A stretch of DNA of 64,000 nucleotides from Tetranychus cinnabarinus. Lineage: Eukaryota > Arthropoda > Arachnida > Trombidiformes > Tetranychidae. This document shows, piece by piece, positions 1 to 9,809 of this stretch. The stretch covers positions 12,834,001 to 12,898,000 of the forward strand of contig WHVY01000001.1 of the NCBI GenBank assembly GCA_022266195.1, in the 5' to 3' direction. A model generated the notes under the pieces. That model was not told the origin of the DNA. It saw nothing but the letters and a program-made list of their open reading frames with translations, and ran no database searches. Position 1 is the stretch's first letter. Every line of letters starts with the position of its first letter. The position numbers and the translations under genes were made by a program.

Positions 1-76
1 CTTATTTTTTTATTTCCGTCTTTTTCGTCGTTTTTCTCATTAACTCACAATTTCCTTATTTTTTATCTAATTTCAG

Positions 77-229
77 GGTTCTCCGGTCGAAGATTTGTCA
101 AAAGTTAAATCATCATCTAAAAAGGAAATTAGCCGTGGGTTCGTGAAAAGTAAGGATATGATACGATTATTCCTCCTCCAGCTAGACGCAATTTGCAACT
201 CGGGATCAGGTATGGCTCAATGCCCATAG
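77..229 (+). other. Possible terminal exon of a plus-strand gene
   Basis: A long pyrimidine-rich stretch (about 1-73) ends in a good acceptor, TTTCAG at 71-76. The frame opening at 77 reads GSPVEDLSKVKSSSKKE and stays open to TAG at 227-229. From 129 onward it runs antisense to the last exon of the minus-strand gene below, so only 77-128 is independent evidence. If real, it is the last exon of a gene whose body lies left of the window. It could equally be chance. Confidence 0.22.
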
Positions 230-802
230 ACCTTATTGTACTCATCTGATTTCCAGTGTAAAGTCGTCGATATTTTTGTTCACCGTTTTTAATGATTTCT
301 ATTCGTCGATTCAAAAAATCTCGGCCATTGATATGATGACAATAAGAAGGTGTGCATTGATCATCATCAAAATTTGAACGATGGTGCAACCATAAATTCA
401 CACGGAATGGAGGCTCTCTATCCTGGAAACTTATAGAAACTGCATAACAATCACCATCATTGAAACGTTTCAAATAATCCAATTCAGCATATCCTGATGG
501 GTCTTGTCTTTCCCTATTAAAAACAGGATAAAATTCTTCATACGGATGCTGATACTGGTTTATACAACCATGAATTTTATTAAATGGTATTCCTGTTATC
601 GATGCAAGCTTTTGAAGATATAATCAAAAAATATTTATGGTAAGTTTAGTCCAAAGTGAACATCAAAAGAAAATACAAAATCAAATGAACATACTTGTTG
701 TAAAAATTTTCGACCCACATCTAGACCATATTGTAAAACGATGATGCAAAAGCCTCCAATTTCGTAAGTGAATTTATTCATGTACTTTCGACGAGTCTTC
801 AT
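129..802 (-). CDS. Orphan two-exon protein, paralogue of the next gene (195 aa)
   Basis: I do not recognise this family. The model is exon 1 at 802-695 (ATG at 802, donor GTATGT) and exon 2 at 608-129 (acceptor after AAAAG, stop TAA at 129-131), joined in phase 0. It is a close paralogue of the gene at 1981-2747: both share LASI.GIP at the exon start, NDGDCYA, EPPF.VNL, RSNFD, HINGRDFLNR, EIIK.GE, TIRSMGI.PYL and the C-terminal RTHG. The first exon is the least conserved part. Here it lacks the charged GGEDYHDLL segment of the paralogue and no separate short leader exon is seen, so the start at 802 is uncertain and the 5' end may be decayed. There is no signal peptide, and no TM segment is obvious. 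It is probably a lineage-specific tandem family of soluble proteins. Confidence 0.6.
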
Positions 803-1980
803 TGCCTACTAGTTTTAATTGTTAGTCAATTTGAATTAATTGACTGTTGCAGGTTGTTATTAAGGGGTTACCATAATGTTTCTAACTTGACCAGTTAGAA
901 TGTATTCTGAATCATGAAAACAGGTTCAATAGATTCTCAGTGTCTCCTAGGTATGCTCTACCTGATTTCAGGCAATTGTGCCAATGTTTAGGTTTTCTAA
1001 ACATTCAAAAATCGAAATTAAATCCATTAAAAATCATTAATTTATGAAATAATTAATTTAAATCATGAAATATGGTGTTGAAAAATTCCACATATTCTTG
1101 GACCTTATTTGAGCCTTATTCATTGCTCAAAGATAGAAATGGACTGTTGAGAATGTTTCTGAAACTTATTCTTCATGCCTAGTTAAAAACATTATGTTAA
1201 CCCCTAATACTTAATAGACACAATCAACACAATTATCACATTTATGCACAGATTCATCAAAGATTTCTCTATTGAACAGTTTTCGAGAAAATCAGTCAAA
1301 CCGATCGTTTTTTATGACCATGAGAGTTGACGAACTGTAACTTATTATGCGTCCATGAAAATGGTGGATCTCATCATGAATTGAATGATTTTATCAATTC
1401 AACATTCTTCTTGATTTTGGTCACTGACCTCGAAACTTTGAGTCGCGATATTTCGAGATTGTTTATTTTTGGAAGCATAATACAATCATAATTATTTCAC
1501 CAAACATTAGGTTTCATTATGGAATTTAACAGTATCTGACTGAATGCTGAATAAAATCATAACTAATTCATTCAATAATGAAGATCCTTAAGACGCATAA
1601 GTTTTGTGTTTAGTAAATCAAGTTGCAAAGCTGACCACATAAGTAATCCATGCTATAACTTTTTTTTGTAGGATCTTGAATGATATACAATAATAATGTA
1701 TATAATATTATAGCCCATAGTGAAATCTAATATTTGACCACGAACGATGATACCGTTACCGAAATACTGAGGCCAAAGCTTTTAGCCCAATGGCCAGAAT
1801 AAGAGAATTGTTGATAAATTTAAAAAACATGTTCGGTCAGGCTTGTTACCACAATTTTTACGTACGAATAATAAATTGGACAAATTAGTGAAATCATTTT
1901 ATAATGAGCTTTCTTTGTTGTGTAAAATTGTTTAATCTTTATCATGAGTATAATTAAGTGAATAAAGTCAAATGAAATAA
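803..1980. other. Intergenic spacer between tandem orphan genes
   Basis: AT-rich sequence with no ORF of note on either strand and no recognised repeat. It should hold the promoter of the 129-802 gene (its right part) and the 3' end of the 1981-2747 gene (its left neighbourhood). AATAAA-like signals are too frequent to pick one. Confidence 0.5.
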
Positions 1981-2747
1981 TTAGCCGTGAGTTCGTGGAT
2001 AGTAAGGATGAAAGAACCTCTCATAGACTCGAGATGAGCACATTGGCTCCAAGTACGGCTGGATGCCCATAGACCTTATCGTATTTCTTGTATATCCATC
2101 CCAAAACTCTCCAAATTTTGGTTCACCATATTTAATGATTTCTACTTGTCGATTCAAAAAATCTCGGCCATTGATATGTGGGCAATACCAAGCTGTACAT
2201 CTATTTTCATCGAAATTTGAACGATTGTACAAAAATAAATTTACGTGAAATGGAGGCTCATGATTCTCGAAATACATTCCAAGTGCATAGCAATCACCAT
2301 CATTTAAAATTTTCAGACGATTAAAGTCATAATATCCATTTGGAGTATTTCTTCTATTGAAAAAAAACTCATCACGATCAGAATCAGGATAGCATTGAAT
2401 CACAAGCTCGTTCATTTTATAAATTGGTATTCCTATTATAGATGCAAGCTATTAAAGGTATAATCAGAAAATATTTACGTTATCTTTAGTCAAAAGTGAA
2501 AGTCAAAATGAAATATAAAATAAAATGAACATACTTGGCGAAATATTTGTCGACCTACATCTTCCCTGTCTGACCAATCTATCAACAGATCATGATAATC
2601 TTCACCACCAACCTTTACTTTGATAGTAACTATTTTAAGTATTATAAATTACATTGAATTAATCATCACTTTACAATTTTTATTTACAAATATCAATAAA
2701 TAGATGTTATTAAACTTACTTTTATCTGGAGTTTCATTACTTTCCAT
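1981..2747 (-). CDS. Orphan three-exon protein, paralogue of 129-802 (196 aa)
   Basis: Unrecognised family. Exons by splice sites and phase: 2747-2720 (ATG at 2747, donor GTAAGT, phase 1), 2629-2535 (acceptor AATAG, donor GTATGT) and 2448-1981 (acceptor TAATAG, stop TAA). The three exons total 591 nt, an exact multiple of three. The N-terminus reads MESNETPDK, then a short beta-like stretch (ITIKVKVGGEDYHDLLIDW) and DVGRQIFRQ. The C-terminal two thirds match the paralogue at 129-802 almost column for column and contain several conserved Cys (QCYPD, GDCYA, NRCTA, WYCPH) that could pair or bind metal. No signal peptide or membrane segment is seen. The intron before the last exon is at the same position in both copies, showing duplication of a spliced gene rather than retrotransposition. 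Function unknown. Confidence 0.75.
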
Positions 2748-3370
2748 TTTTAAGTCGGAAACTTCATCTTCAAAGTGTTGATGAATAATGAACCAAGAAT
2801 CAAAAATTTGACTTCAAAACTGAAAAAATCAGTCTGGAAGTAAGTTTAGACCAATGAGCTGCAAATCCTTTCCTGGATTTTGACGCGCTAATTTTGAAAT
2901 GGCCCTCGCAATGTTTTAACTTCCTAAGAAATATATTTTATAGATAAGATTTTTAAGATATTTTATCATTTAATCCATCTAAATTTCAGGTTATTAGTTT
3001 CATTGAAAGATGAATACAAAATACTCGATTACTCGAAATTTATAAAGATAGTTTTTGTTCAATATCTACCACTAGTAAGGATTTACAATCTCTCACATAC
3101 AACCTTTCGCGATGAGTTCAGAAGAGTTTTCACTGCCTATTTTAAGCATTTCAAACACTGCTAGTAGATATAAATAAATCTCATTGCTATGAAAGTAAAT
3201 TTTGATTTATCATTCACTGAAGTTGATACATCGATTGAACCGATCAAAAGGTTAAAATTTAGTTTTAATAGTTAACTAGTAATTACAAATGAAGAGGTTT
3301 TAAAATAACGCTGACTTTGAATTCAGCCTTAAAATATATTTTATAAATAGAGTTGGACGGTTTCTTTGAA
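2748..3370. other. Intergenic spacer, no gene seen
   Basis: Lies between the start of the 1981-2747 gene and the stop codon of the otopetrin gene. No supported ORF. It should contain the promoter of the former and the 3'UTR of the latter. Confidence 0.5.
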
Positions 3371-5399
3371 TTACTTGAGTTTCCAAAAGTGTATAAACAC
3401 GAGTCCAGAATAAAATCTATTAAGAGTTACAAGTAGTTGAGGAAGATGTCGAGCTGATATTGAATTTGAATTTGTCAAATTAGTGGCCATATTTGTTATT
3501 TCCAGGATCCATAAACTAAAATTGGATAAAATCAAATAGGCAAAAACGTCTCTAGATCGATGAATCTTGCGACCATCAGAGCGAAGTAAAAAAGTTTGAA
3601 GAGTAATTTGAATTATTAAAGCTCCATGGTTCATCATCTTGTAAGATGTCAATGTATTTTCCAATCCACTTGTAACAATATCGTATATTGCCAAAGTATA
3701 AGCACCAGCAACAGTAATAATTGACATGATGTGGTTATCATTTGGATCCAAACAAGGATCGGCAATTTTGTGGAGTCCCTTCCGTTTACGACCTCTCAAT
3801 ACGAGTCCAATCAAAGCAGCAGCTGCTGATAAACCCTGAAATATGAAAATGTTTCAATTGTTATTCAAACTGAAATTGTTAAGTGAATATTTGTCAATTT
3901 CAATTTACCTGAATAGATGTATGAGTGATGAGAGTAATCTCTGGATTACCAAGCAACAAGACAATTAAAGCAGTTGAAATAATTAAAATACCCATAAAGA
4001 AGCCTTTAATTGAACTTGGTTTCTTGGCAAAACTGAATGAAGCGTTATCATCGAGATCCGAGAGTCTCGGTTTAAGGCTGTTGTAATGACACCGATTATT
4101 TTGAATCCACATGTAACCTAAAATGAATGCCGTTAATAGTTGATAATTGTGAATAATGGGTAAAAGTAGATCGGAAAATGATGCTGGAAATATGTTAGGC
4201 CTGGAGGATATTAATGATGGTGACGATGTATCTGATCGAGGTGATAATCGAGCTTGACGATGGCTACATGTACCATAGTTAGGATCAAAATTAACTAACC
4301 AAAGTGACATTTGACAAGCAAAAAGATGAGCAACAGCAATATTCTTGAGACTGTATTTAGGTCCACGTTGAGCTCGAGTAAATATGAAATGCATTAATAA
4401 AAAAACAAACAGAAATTGAAGAATTGGTATGAAAATGAATTGGTCGTTAAGACATTGAGCCAAATTGAGTCCAATAGCAATCAACTGTACCAAACCAAGA
4501 GCTATGGAACCAAACAGTATTGATGTGTTTTCTGGTCAACCATAAATAAAAAAAAGAGAAGCAAATTAATAAAGTTCACACAGGGAAATAAAAGGGTGAA
4601 AAATTGAAATAGTTCTAGTGCTAGTTATCAACATTTAAACGATCCAAAATCAACTTTTAAGGTTGTGTTAAGAATATCAAAAAGTTGTGTCCTTTTTTAC
4701 TAATGACTTTTGCTTCGATTTTCGGTGTCCTAAAACATTTAATAATAATTACCGGGATGACCCTCACCAGGTCCATAATAGTCTTTAGTTGTCCAACAAC
4801 GGATTAAAATGATGAACAAAATTGAGGTTCCTAACAGGTAGCCATGATAATAATATACGGTTAAAGTGAACCAGTGTCGGTTTGGTATGGAGGTGCCTAT
4901 GAGGGGAATAAACATCATTAGATATGCAAAGTTCCTTCAGTCGAATTGAATTACCTGAAATACGAAGAAGGGTTATGGTACAAGCAAGATGAAAGATAGA
5001 ATATAGTTGAGAGAAGAAAATGTTCTTTGGCCTTTTCTTATAAACTCTACATCGATTCCAGAAATCATCGCGAACATCAATTCCAGGTAATTGAGTTGTC
5101 TTGCTAATTTCATTAAAGGTTTCTTGAGGTGATGACCGGCGAGTAACATTTGTGCTGGATATTGGATATTTAAAGGTGTGATTCGGTGTCACTTGGATTG
5201 TCGTTGCTCCGGTCATCTTGTTATTGGTATTGGAGCCGGGTCGAGTTGAAGATCGACCTGATGATATTGAAGATGAAGCATCTTTATTGTCTAATATGGA
5301 TGAATTGAAATAACCCGATGTTCCTGGAAGTGAGGATATAACACAACTTGAAGTCCCTTCAACCTGGTTAGCTGTATAATTGTATAATTTTTTGCCAAA
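3371..5399 (-). CDS. Otopetrin-type proton channel (12 TM)
   Basis: Exons rebuilt from splice sites: 5399-4955, 4896-4753, 4531-3909 and 3835-3371. Phases 1, 1 and 0 join without a stop, giving about 558 codons. Twelve hydrophobic segments can be counted, the otopetrin number, in order near FFSQLYSIFHLACTITLL, VYYYHGYLLGTSILFIILI, SILFGSIALGLVQLIAIGL, FIPILQFLFVFLLMHFIF, NIAVAHLFACQMSLWLV, LLLPIIHNYQLLTAFILGY, GFFMGILIISTALIVLLLG, the exon 3/4 junction ITLITHTSIQGLSAAA, IITVAGAYTLAIYDIV, HGALIIQITLQTFLL, AYLILSNFSLWILEI and LVTLNRFYSGLVFIHFW. The HLFACQMSLWL segment and the final RFYS..FIHFWK resemble the otopetrin family. Otopetrins conduct H+ across membranes. About 150 hydrophilic Ser/Thr-rich residues precede TM1. 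The true start is unsettled: the exon opens behind an acceptor (TTTACAG) and the first in-frame ATG is at 5216, so an upstream first exon is possible. Confidence 0.85.
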
Positions 5400-7285
5400 C
5401 TGTAAAGTGAAAATGAATGAAAATGTTATTAATTGTTAATTGTTTACCAGTTGATCAAAAATTTGATAATCATTAAGAAAAGGAAAATATGTCAAAAAAC
5501 AAGTGAATAGTTTAACCCTGATTATTGGGCACAACAGACGAGAAAAAAGATCATCACCGTTAAATGCGCCTAATCAAGTTGATCAATGGATTGAGATGAT
5601 AACAATACAACGAACAGCTCGTTGTGTGTTGAACATGTTGCTGGTGATGATACAGGTAGCTATTAAGCATAAACAACAATATATTTGGTTGATTGACTGT
5701 CAATATTTAAGAGTGAAGTTATCAGGAGGGAAACACACAAAAAAACAAACACATAAATGTAAACAGATGATTTACTGAATAAAGATCACTTTCAAGACCT
5801 AATCAGTTGATTGTTTTTTTGGTTTACTTTTATACATTTAACCTCGAAAGTGTATTGTTACATAAAACAAGGGAAACTGATCCGATTGTTCATTTAATTG
5901 ATCTAATTTGATGATTAATTGAATTTGAGAGCCTTAAAACAGATCCATCATCACTTAAGCCTTAACGACTTCCAAGCACTCGCGAGCAAAAAAACACATA
6001 AAAAGTATCAAATGTATCAATAATTTCACTATTGTTAAAGCTCATCATTGAAAGAAACAATTAATTCAATTAAGCACAAAAATTCAAGAAACTCATGGAA
6101 AAATAAAAAATGAACTCAACTAAACCTTTCAAAAAAAGGTCTTCTGATGCTCTACAAGCTTGACCTATTGATTTAATTTGAATTTTCAAGTGTCAGTGAT
6201 ACATTATGGTGAACTTGAAGGATACCAGAATGGGTATTGAGAGTTGTTAAAGGTTAATTGATTAAAGCTGAGGGTTGATTGATTGTAAGTTTCAAATTTA
6301 TGTGTGACTTTATTGTAAATCAGTGAATGTCAGTCAATTTAGTGGAGGTTGATGAGATGAATTAATTGTTTCTCGCAACAATTTGGTTTTCTGTGTCTTT
6401 TAAGTTTAAAATTTGAGCAAACCTTACAAAATATCAACTTGATAACATATTAGGAAGAAGAAGCTTCCGTAATTTTTATGAATGGTTCAATGGTTGTTAA
6501 ATCTTGGTTAAATGGATGTTTAATCTTGATAACTTGAAACCTGTAAAACCCTAAGGCTGATTATTCAGTTGACTTAACACTGTCTAATCATTTCCATGCA
6601 AAAACAATTTACATGTATTCATCATCTAAACAATCATAATCATCTCTACCATGATATATCCAAGTAAAAAATACAGTTAATATTTGCTTCCCTCTTATTA
6701 TTGTAATTATTTGGGTAAAATGGGAGATAAAGTTGACAAACAAAAAATCTACTTTTTCCAACCAATATTGTAAAATAAACAAGGAACCACCAATTTTTGG
6801 CAATCCTTTCCGCCCCTTGTGACCCAATCAAGGTTTACACAAGCGTATAATCATCATAACAATTAAAACTAACAAGCAACTGTTTCACAAGGCCAAGAGA
6901 TTCAAAATATTGCTAAAAGTATCTAACTACCGCAAGAATGGCTCATAATAAGATTCATAATAAATCTGATTCTGACTAAATACTTGACAAAATGGGAAGC
7001 AAAATTGGATTGAAATTTACAATTTTTTCTAGAAAAATATTGAAAAATGAAGCTAATTTCAAAAATTGCTTAACATCCAGGTCTAATAAAGTATGACGGA
7101 TAAAGTTTTGGAAAAATCATTCAAAAATAAACCAAGATAGATTGACTGGACTTATAAGCACCATTTTATCGTTGAAATAAAGGTTCAATTTTCAAAGATA
7201 AGGCAATCTTGATGAAAAATTGTAAAAGTATGATCATGAATAGATAAAGCGACAAAATTTGATTTCGTCTTTGGTCAGTGAAAAA
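5400..7285. other. Upstream region of the otopetrin gene, no supported gene
   Basis: AT-rich. Short ORFs (5503-5778 plus, 6609-6831 minus) show no coding pattern or splice partners. It may hide a small 5' exon and the promoter of the otopetrin gene, and the 3'UTR of the 68-residue gene would lie in its right part. Confidence 0.45.
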
Positions 7286-7603
7286 TCAATCTCTAATGAG
7301 TCTTTGAGATGGACCAAAGCCTTTCGATTGACCTTTGTTGAGGTAAATATTATATTTTTCTGATAATTTTGAGGCCACTTCTAGCTTTTTTTGCAATTCT
7401 TTAAAACTCTGAAATAAAGGCAGATTACTATTTGCACTGACCATAAAAGCAATCAGATTTTGACTTTTTGATTTTGATTTTCACTTGTCTATTTAGTCTT
7501 TAAAATTGAATTTACTCACTTTACTTTGGTCGATTATTTTTCCATCACTTATTTTAACTACAGTTGCTTTTGGATTAAACCGATTCTCTGAAATTGAACT
7601 CAT
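7286..7603 (-). CDS. Probable 68-residue two-exon protein
   Basis: Too short to stand out as an ORF but well formed as a gene. Exon 1 is 7603-7520 (ATG at 7603, 28 codons, donor GTGAGT) and exon 2 is 7408-7286 (acceptor TTTATTTCAG, 40 codons, stop TGA at 7288-7286), joined in phase 0 across an intron of 111 bp. The protein begins MSSISENRFNPKATVVKIS, continues into a Lys/Glu-rich amphipathic helix (SFKELQKKLEVASKLSEKY) and ends in a basic GFGPSQRLIRD tail. No signal peptide or TM segment. I do not recognise it. It could be a small soluble or mitochondrial factor, but nothing here decides that. Good splice signals at both ends of a short intron and uninterrupted phase are the evidence. Confidence 0.5.
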
Positions 7604-8471
7604 TAGAATGGACAGTTTATATGTTCACAAATGATATTGAAAATAGGTTAAACAGATGACCAGAATAAGGTTTTGATAATAGTCGAGTTAAGTCCAGGCT
7701 AAATGGTATTTTTTTAAAGGGAAACACTGAATAGTTTAAACATGATGAACATTGTGGATATCAGTGAGGTTGAAGTGAACACTTAAACGGCTAAAGGTAA
7801 AAATGAGCCTGAAAATCAGTGAGCCTGATGAAGATGAGCAAAGGTGGGTTAATTTTTTGTTTGTCACCAAAAAAACGGTTGTTTAAAGAGTTAAAGGTTC
7901 CTTAAATACGAAGTCAACTGTGAAGTAAAAACATAAATAATTGTTGAACGTGATCAAGAATTATCTCAAAGAGGTTGTAAGTTTATGATGAATAATTTAA
8001 CGCTCAGCCATTTGATGGCGAAAAGGTGAACAAAAAATTGACTCGATTATCAAGAGTTTCGAGATGAGAGAAGTTAATTTTTACAATTACAATTAGATTG
8101 CAAAATGAAACATTTTTTTCATTATCTGTTCTTTATTTTAAGGGCGACAATCAGTTGATTCAATCATTGGATTATCAAAAAAAATATAAGTTACAAGTTG
8201 TAATGGATAGCCTTTATCGATATGACTGTTAACATGTAAATTGTATCATTTAATGTTGAACCTAAAACTGTAGTTGAACAATTAAAGATTAGGTTGAAGC
8301 TCAAGAACAATTATTAAATCAAATTGATCACAATTGGCTTATCTAGAGCTGTAATACATTTTGGTTTGTGTGAAAACAAAACTAAAACAAGACTCAAAAA
8401 GAGTACAAATGATGGTGAAAATGCTTTGAAAATAACAAATTTGAAGATTGAAATGGTTTGCTCAGTTCAGC
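7604..8471. other. Intergenic spacer, no gene seen
   Basis: AT-rich with no ORF of interest. Contains the presumed promoter of the 68-residue gene on the left and the 3'UTR of the 8472-9101 gene on the right. Confidence 0.45.
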
Positions 8472-9101
8472 TTAGATTGATGAATTATCGTATTTGAGTG
8501 GTTGAAGATTAAATCTTATGCTTGGTGAGTTGAGTGAGTTTGGTGAATGGACGTTTCTATAATTGTGTTTGTTCAATTTCCTCTGCTTTCGATTGTAGCA
8601 GCATTTTAAAATGGTCAAAATGATTATGAAGAGTAACACTGTGGTGATTGATATCAATATGATTGCCCAGGTCGGCAGTCGACAATCATCAATGTCATCA
8701 TACCGATGGTGACAGTTGAATATGGATATGATGTGCCTCTTAGCTGCAGCATAGCCATCAGTTGATCGGTATTTAAGCTCTTCGTAGCGACCACATTCGG
8801 ATTTAATTAGGTTAAGCATACAATATTCATAATCAAGGATGAAACAACAAGCCAATTTGTCTTGGTCTGTCTTGGTTCGCCATCGGTCAAGAGCTCCATA
8901 ATAACACTCGGCATACTCACTACGTTGTAACATCTTCGATATACAAGTTGCAGGTAATTCAATCCGAAATTTGTTTATATAATGATAAAAATCATCAATT
9001 AAATTTTCATCAATCACTTGCGACCAACTATAAAAGTCAATTTGTTGACTTGATCCAAGGTAAACTTGCAATGAAATAAGTATTAAAACTATTACTTTCA
9101 T
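8472..9101 (-). CDS. Orphan secreted-ectodomain, single-pass membrane protein (209 aa)
   Basis: An intronless ORF with a clear type I layout. There is an N-terminal signal peptide (MKVIVLILISLQVYLGSSQ, cleavage expected near residue 18-20). An ectodomain of about 125 residues carries eight cysteines (in ATCISK, AECYYG, ACCFIL with two, EYCML, SECGR, FNCHH and DDCRL), enough for four disulfides. One TM helix lies at about residues 144-166 (WAIILISITTVLLFIIILTIL), followed by CC and a basic, Ser/Asn-rich tail of about 40 residues. I do not recognise the fold; the even number of Cys and regular helical spacing suggest a small extracellular disulfide domain. The start is set by the signal peptide. 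It is probably a lineage-specific surface protein. Its right neighbour is the pseudogene at 9325. Confidence 0.75.
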   Translation of the reverse strand: MKVIVLILISLQVYLGSSQQIDFYSWSQVIDENLIDDFYHYINKFRIELPATCISKMLQRSEYAECYYGALDRWRTKTDQDKLACCFILDYEYCMLNLIKSECGRYEELKYRSTDGYAAAKRHIISIFNCHHRYDDIDDCRLPTWAIILISITTVLLFIIILTILKCCYNRKQRKLNKHNYRNVHSPNSLNSPSIRFNLQPLKYDNSSI

Positions 9102-9324
9102 TTCTGGTAAACAATTTAATTTTAATTTGTAGCAGATGTAAACAGCACAATTTTCAAAAATGAGTTAACAGTTGTTTCAAGATTATCCCATAGTTAAGGT
9201 GATTATCTTGATTCTTTCATAGGTAAATCAAACAATGCGGAAGGCGCGCTGGATAAAAATTGGATGATTGGTATCCATGAGAGCAAATGCATCTTTACGA
9301 TACAATTAGATGTAATCAAACTAA

Positions 9325-9797
9325 TCAAAAATCCTTCAATGTAGTTTTCTGGAGATTATCAGGATCAGCTGAAATTGGACGATGGATTCAAGAGTTTTTT
9401 TCTTGATAAACTTTTGTTTTTCCACCACCTCTCCGATTTCGGATTGGAATGATTCAAGTATTTGCTCCTCGGCCTTTTTCAATGTTTCCACCTGACTCTT
9501 AATTCCTTTTAATGACTCCAATGCATCCTTCTTACACGATTTCAACATTTTGGCAACAACATTTGCATCCTCCAAATTATAATTGTACTCTCTTTTGGGG
9601 ATAGCATCCAGTATCCGTGTCTCCAACTCTGGATCTTTAAGCAAAGTAGAATACTTTGGTGTCAAAAGCGGCATGGTATCAGCTCGTCATATTTAGTTGA
9701 GTCGAAAGATTTTCAACCATTGGAAACTCTCATTAAGGAATCAAATTTTTTCCTCAAAATGTCTTCCACCTTTTTGATGACTATAATTTGAATTACT
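9325..9797 (-). pseudogene. Truncated inverted pseudogene copy of the gene at 11149-11712
   Basis: The reverse complement matches the plus-strand gene from about its codon 24 to just past its stop, with only scattered substitutions. It lacks the first two dozen codons. A glutamine codon (CAA in the parent, near 11309) has become TGA, and 19 bp are missing between two GCT repeats (parent at about 11329-11350), shifting the frame. Further small changes follow the conserved KKKTLESIV segment and alter the C-terminus. A 112-codon ORF starting at an internal Met (9674-9336) survives, so a shortened peptide is formally possible, but the gene as a whole is broken. The copy starts within about 15 bp of the CPSF4 stop codon and so probably lies in the CPSF4 3'UTR in sense orientation. 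Confidence 0.87.
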
Positions 9798-9809
9798 GAA
9801 TTGTTGAAT

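Noticed and set aside
6609..6831. Two overlapping minus-strand frames of 61-72 codons
   Set aside because: Mutually out of frame, with no coding bias or partner exons.
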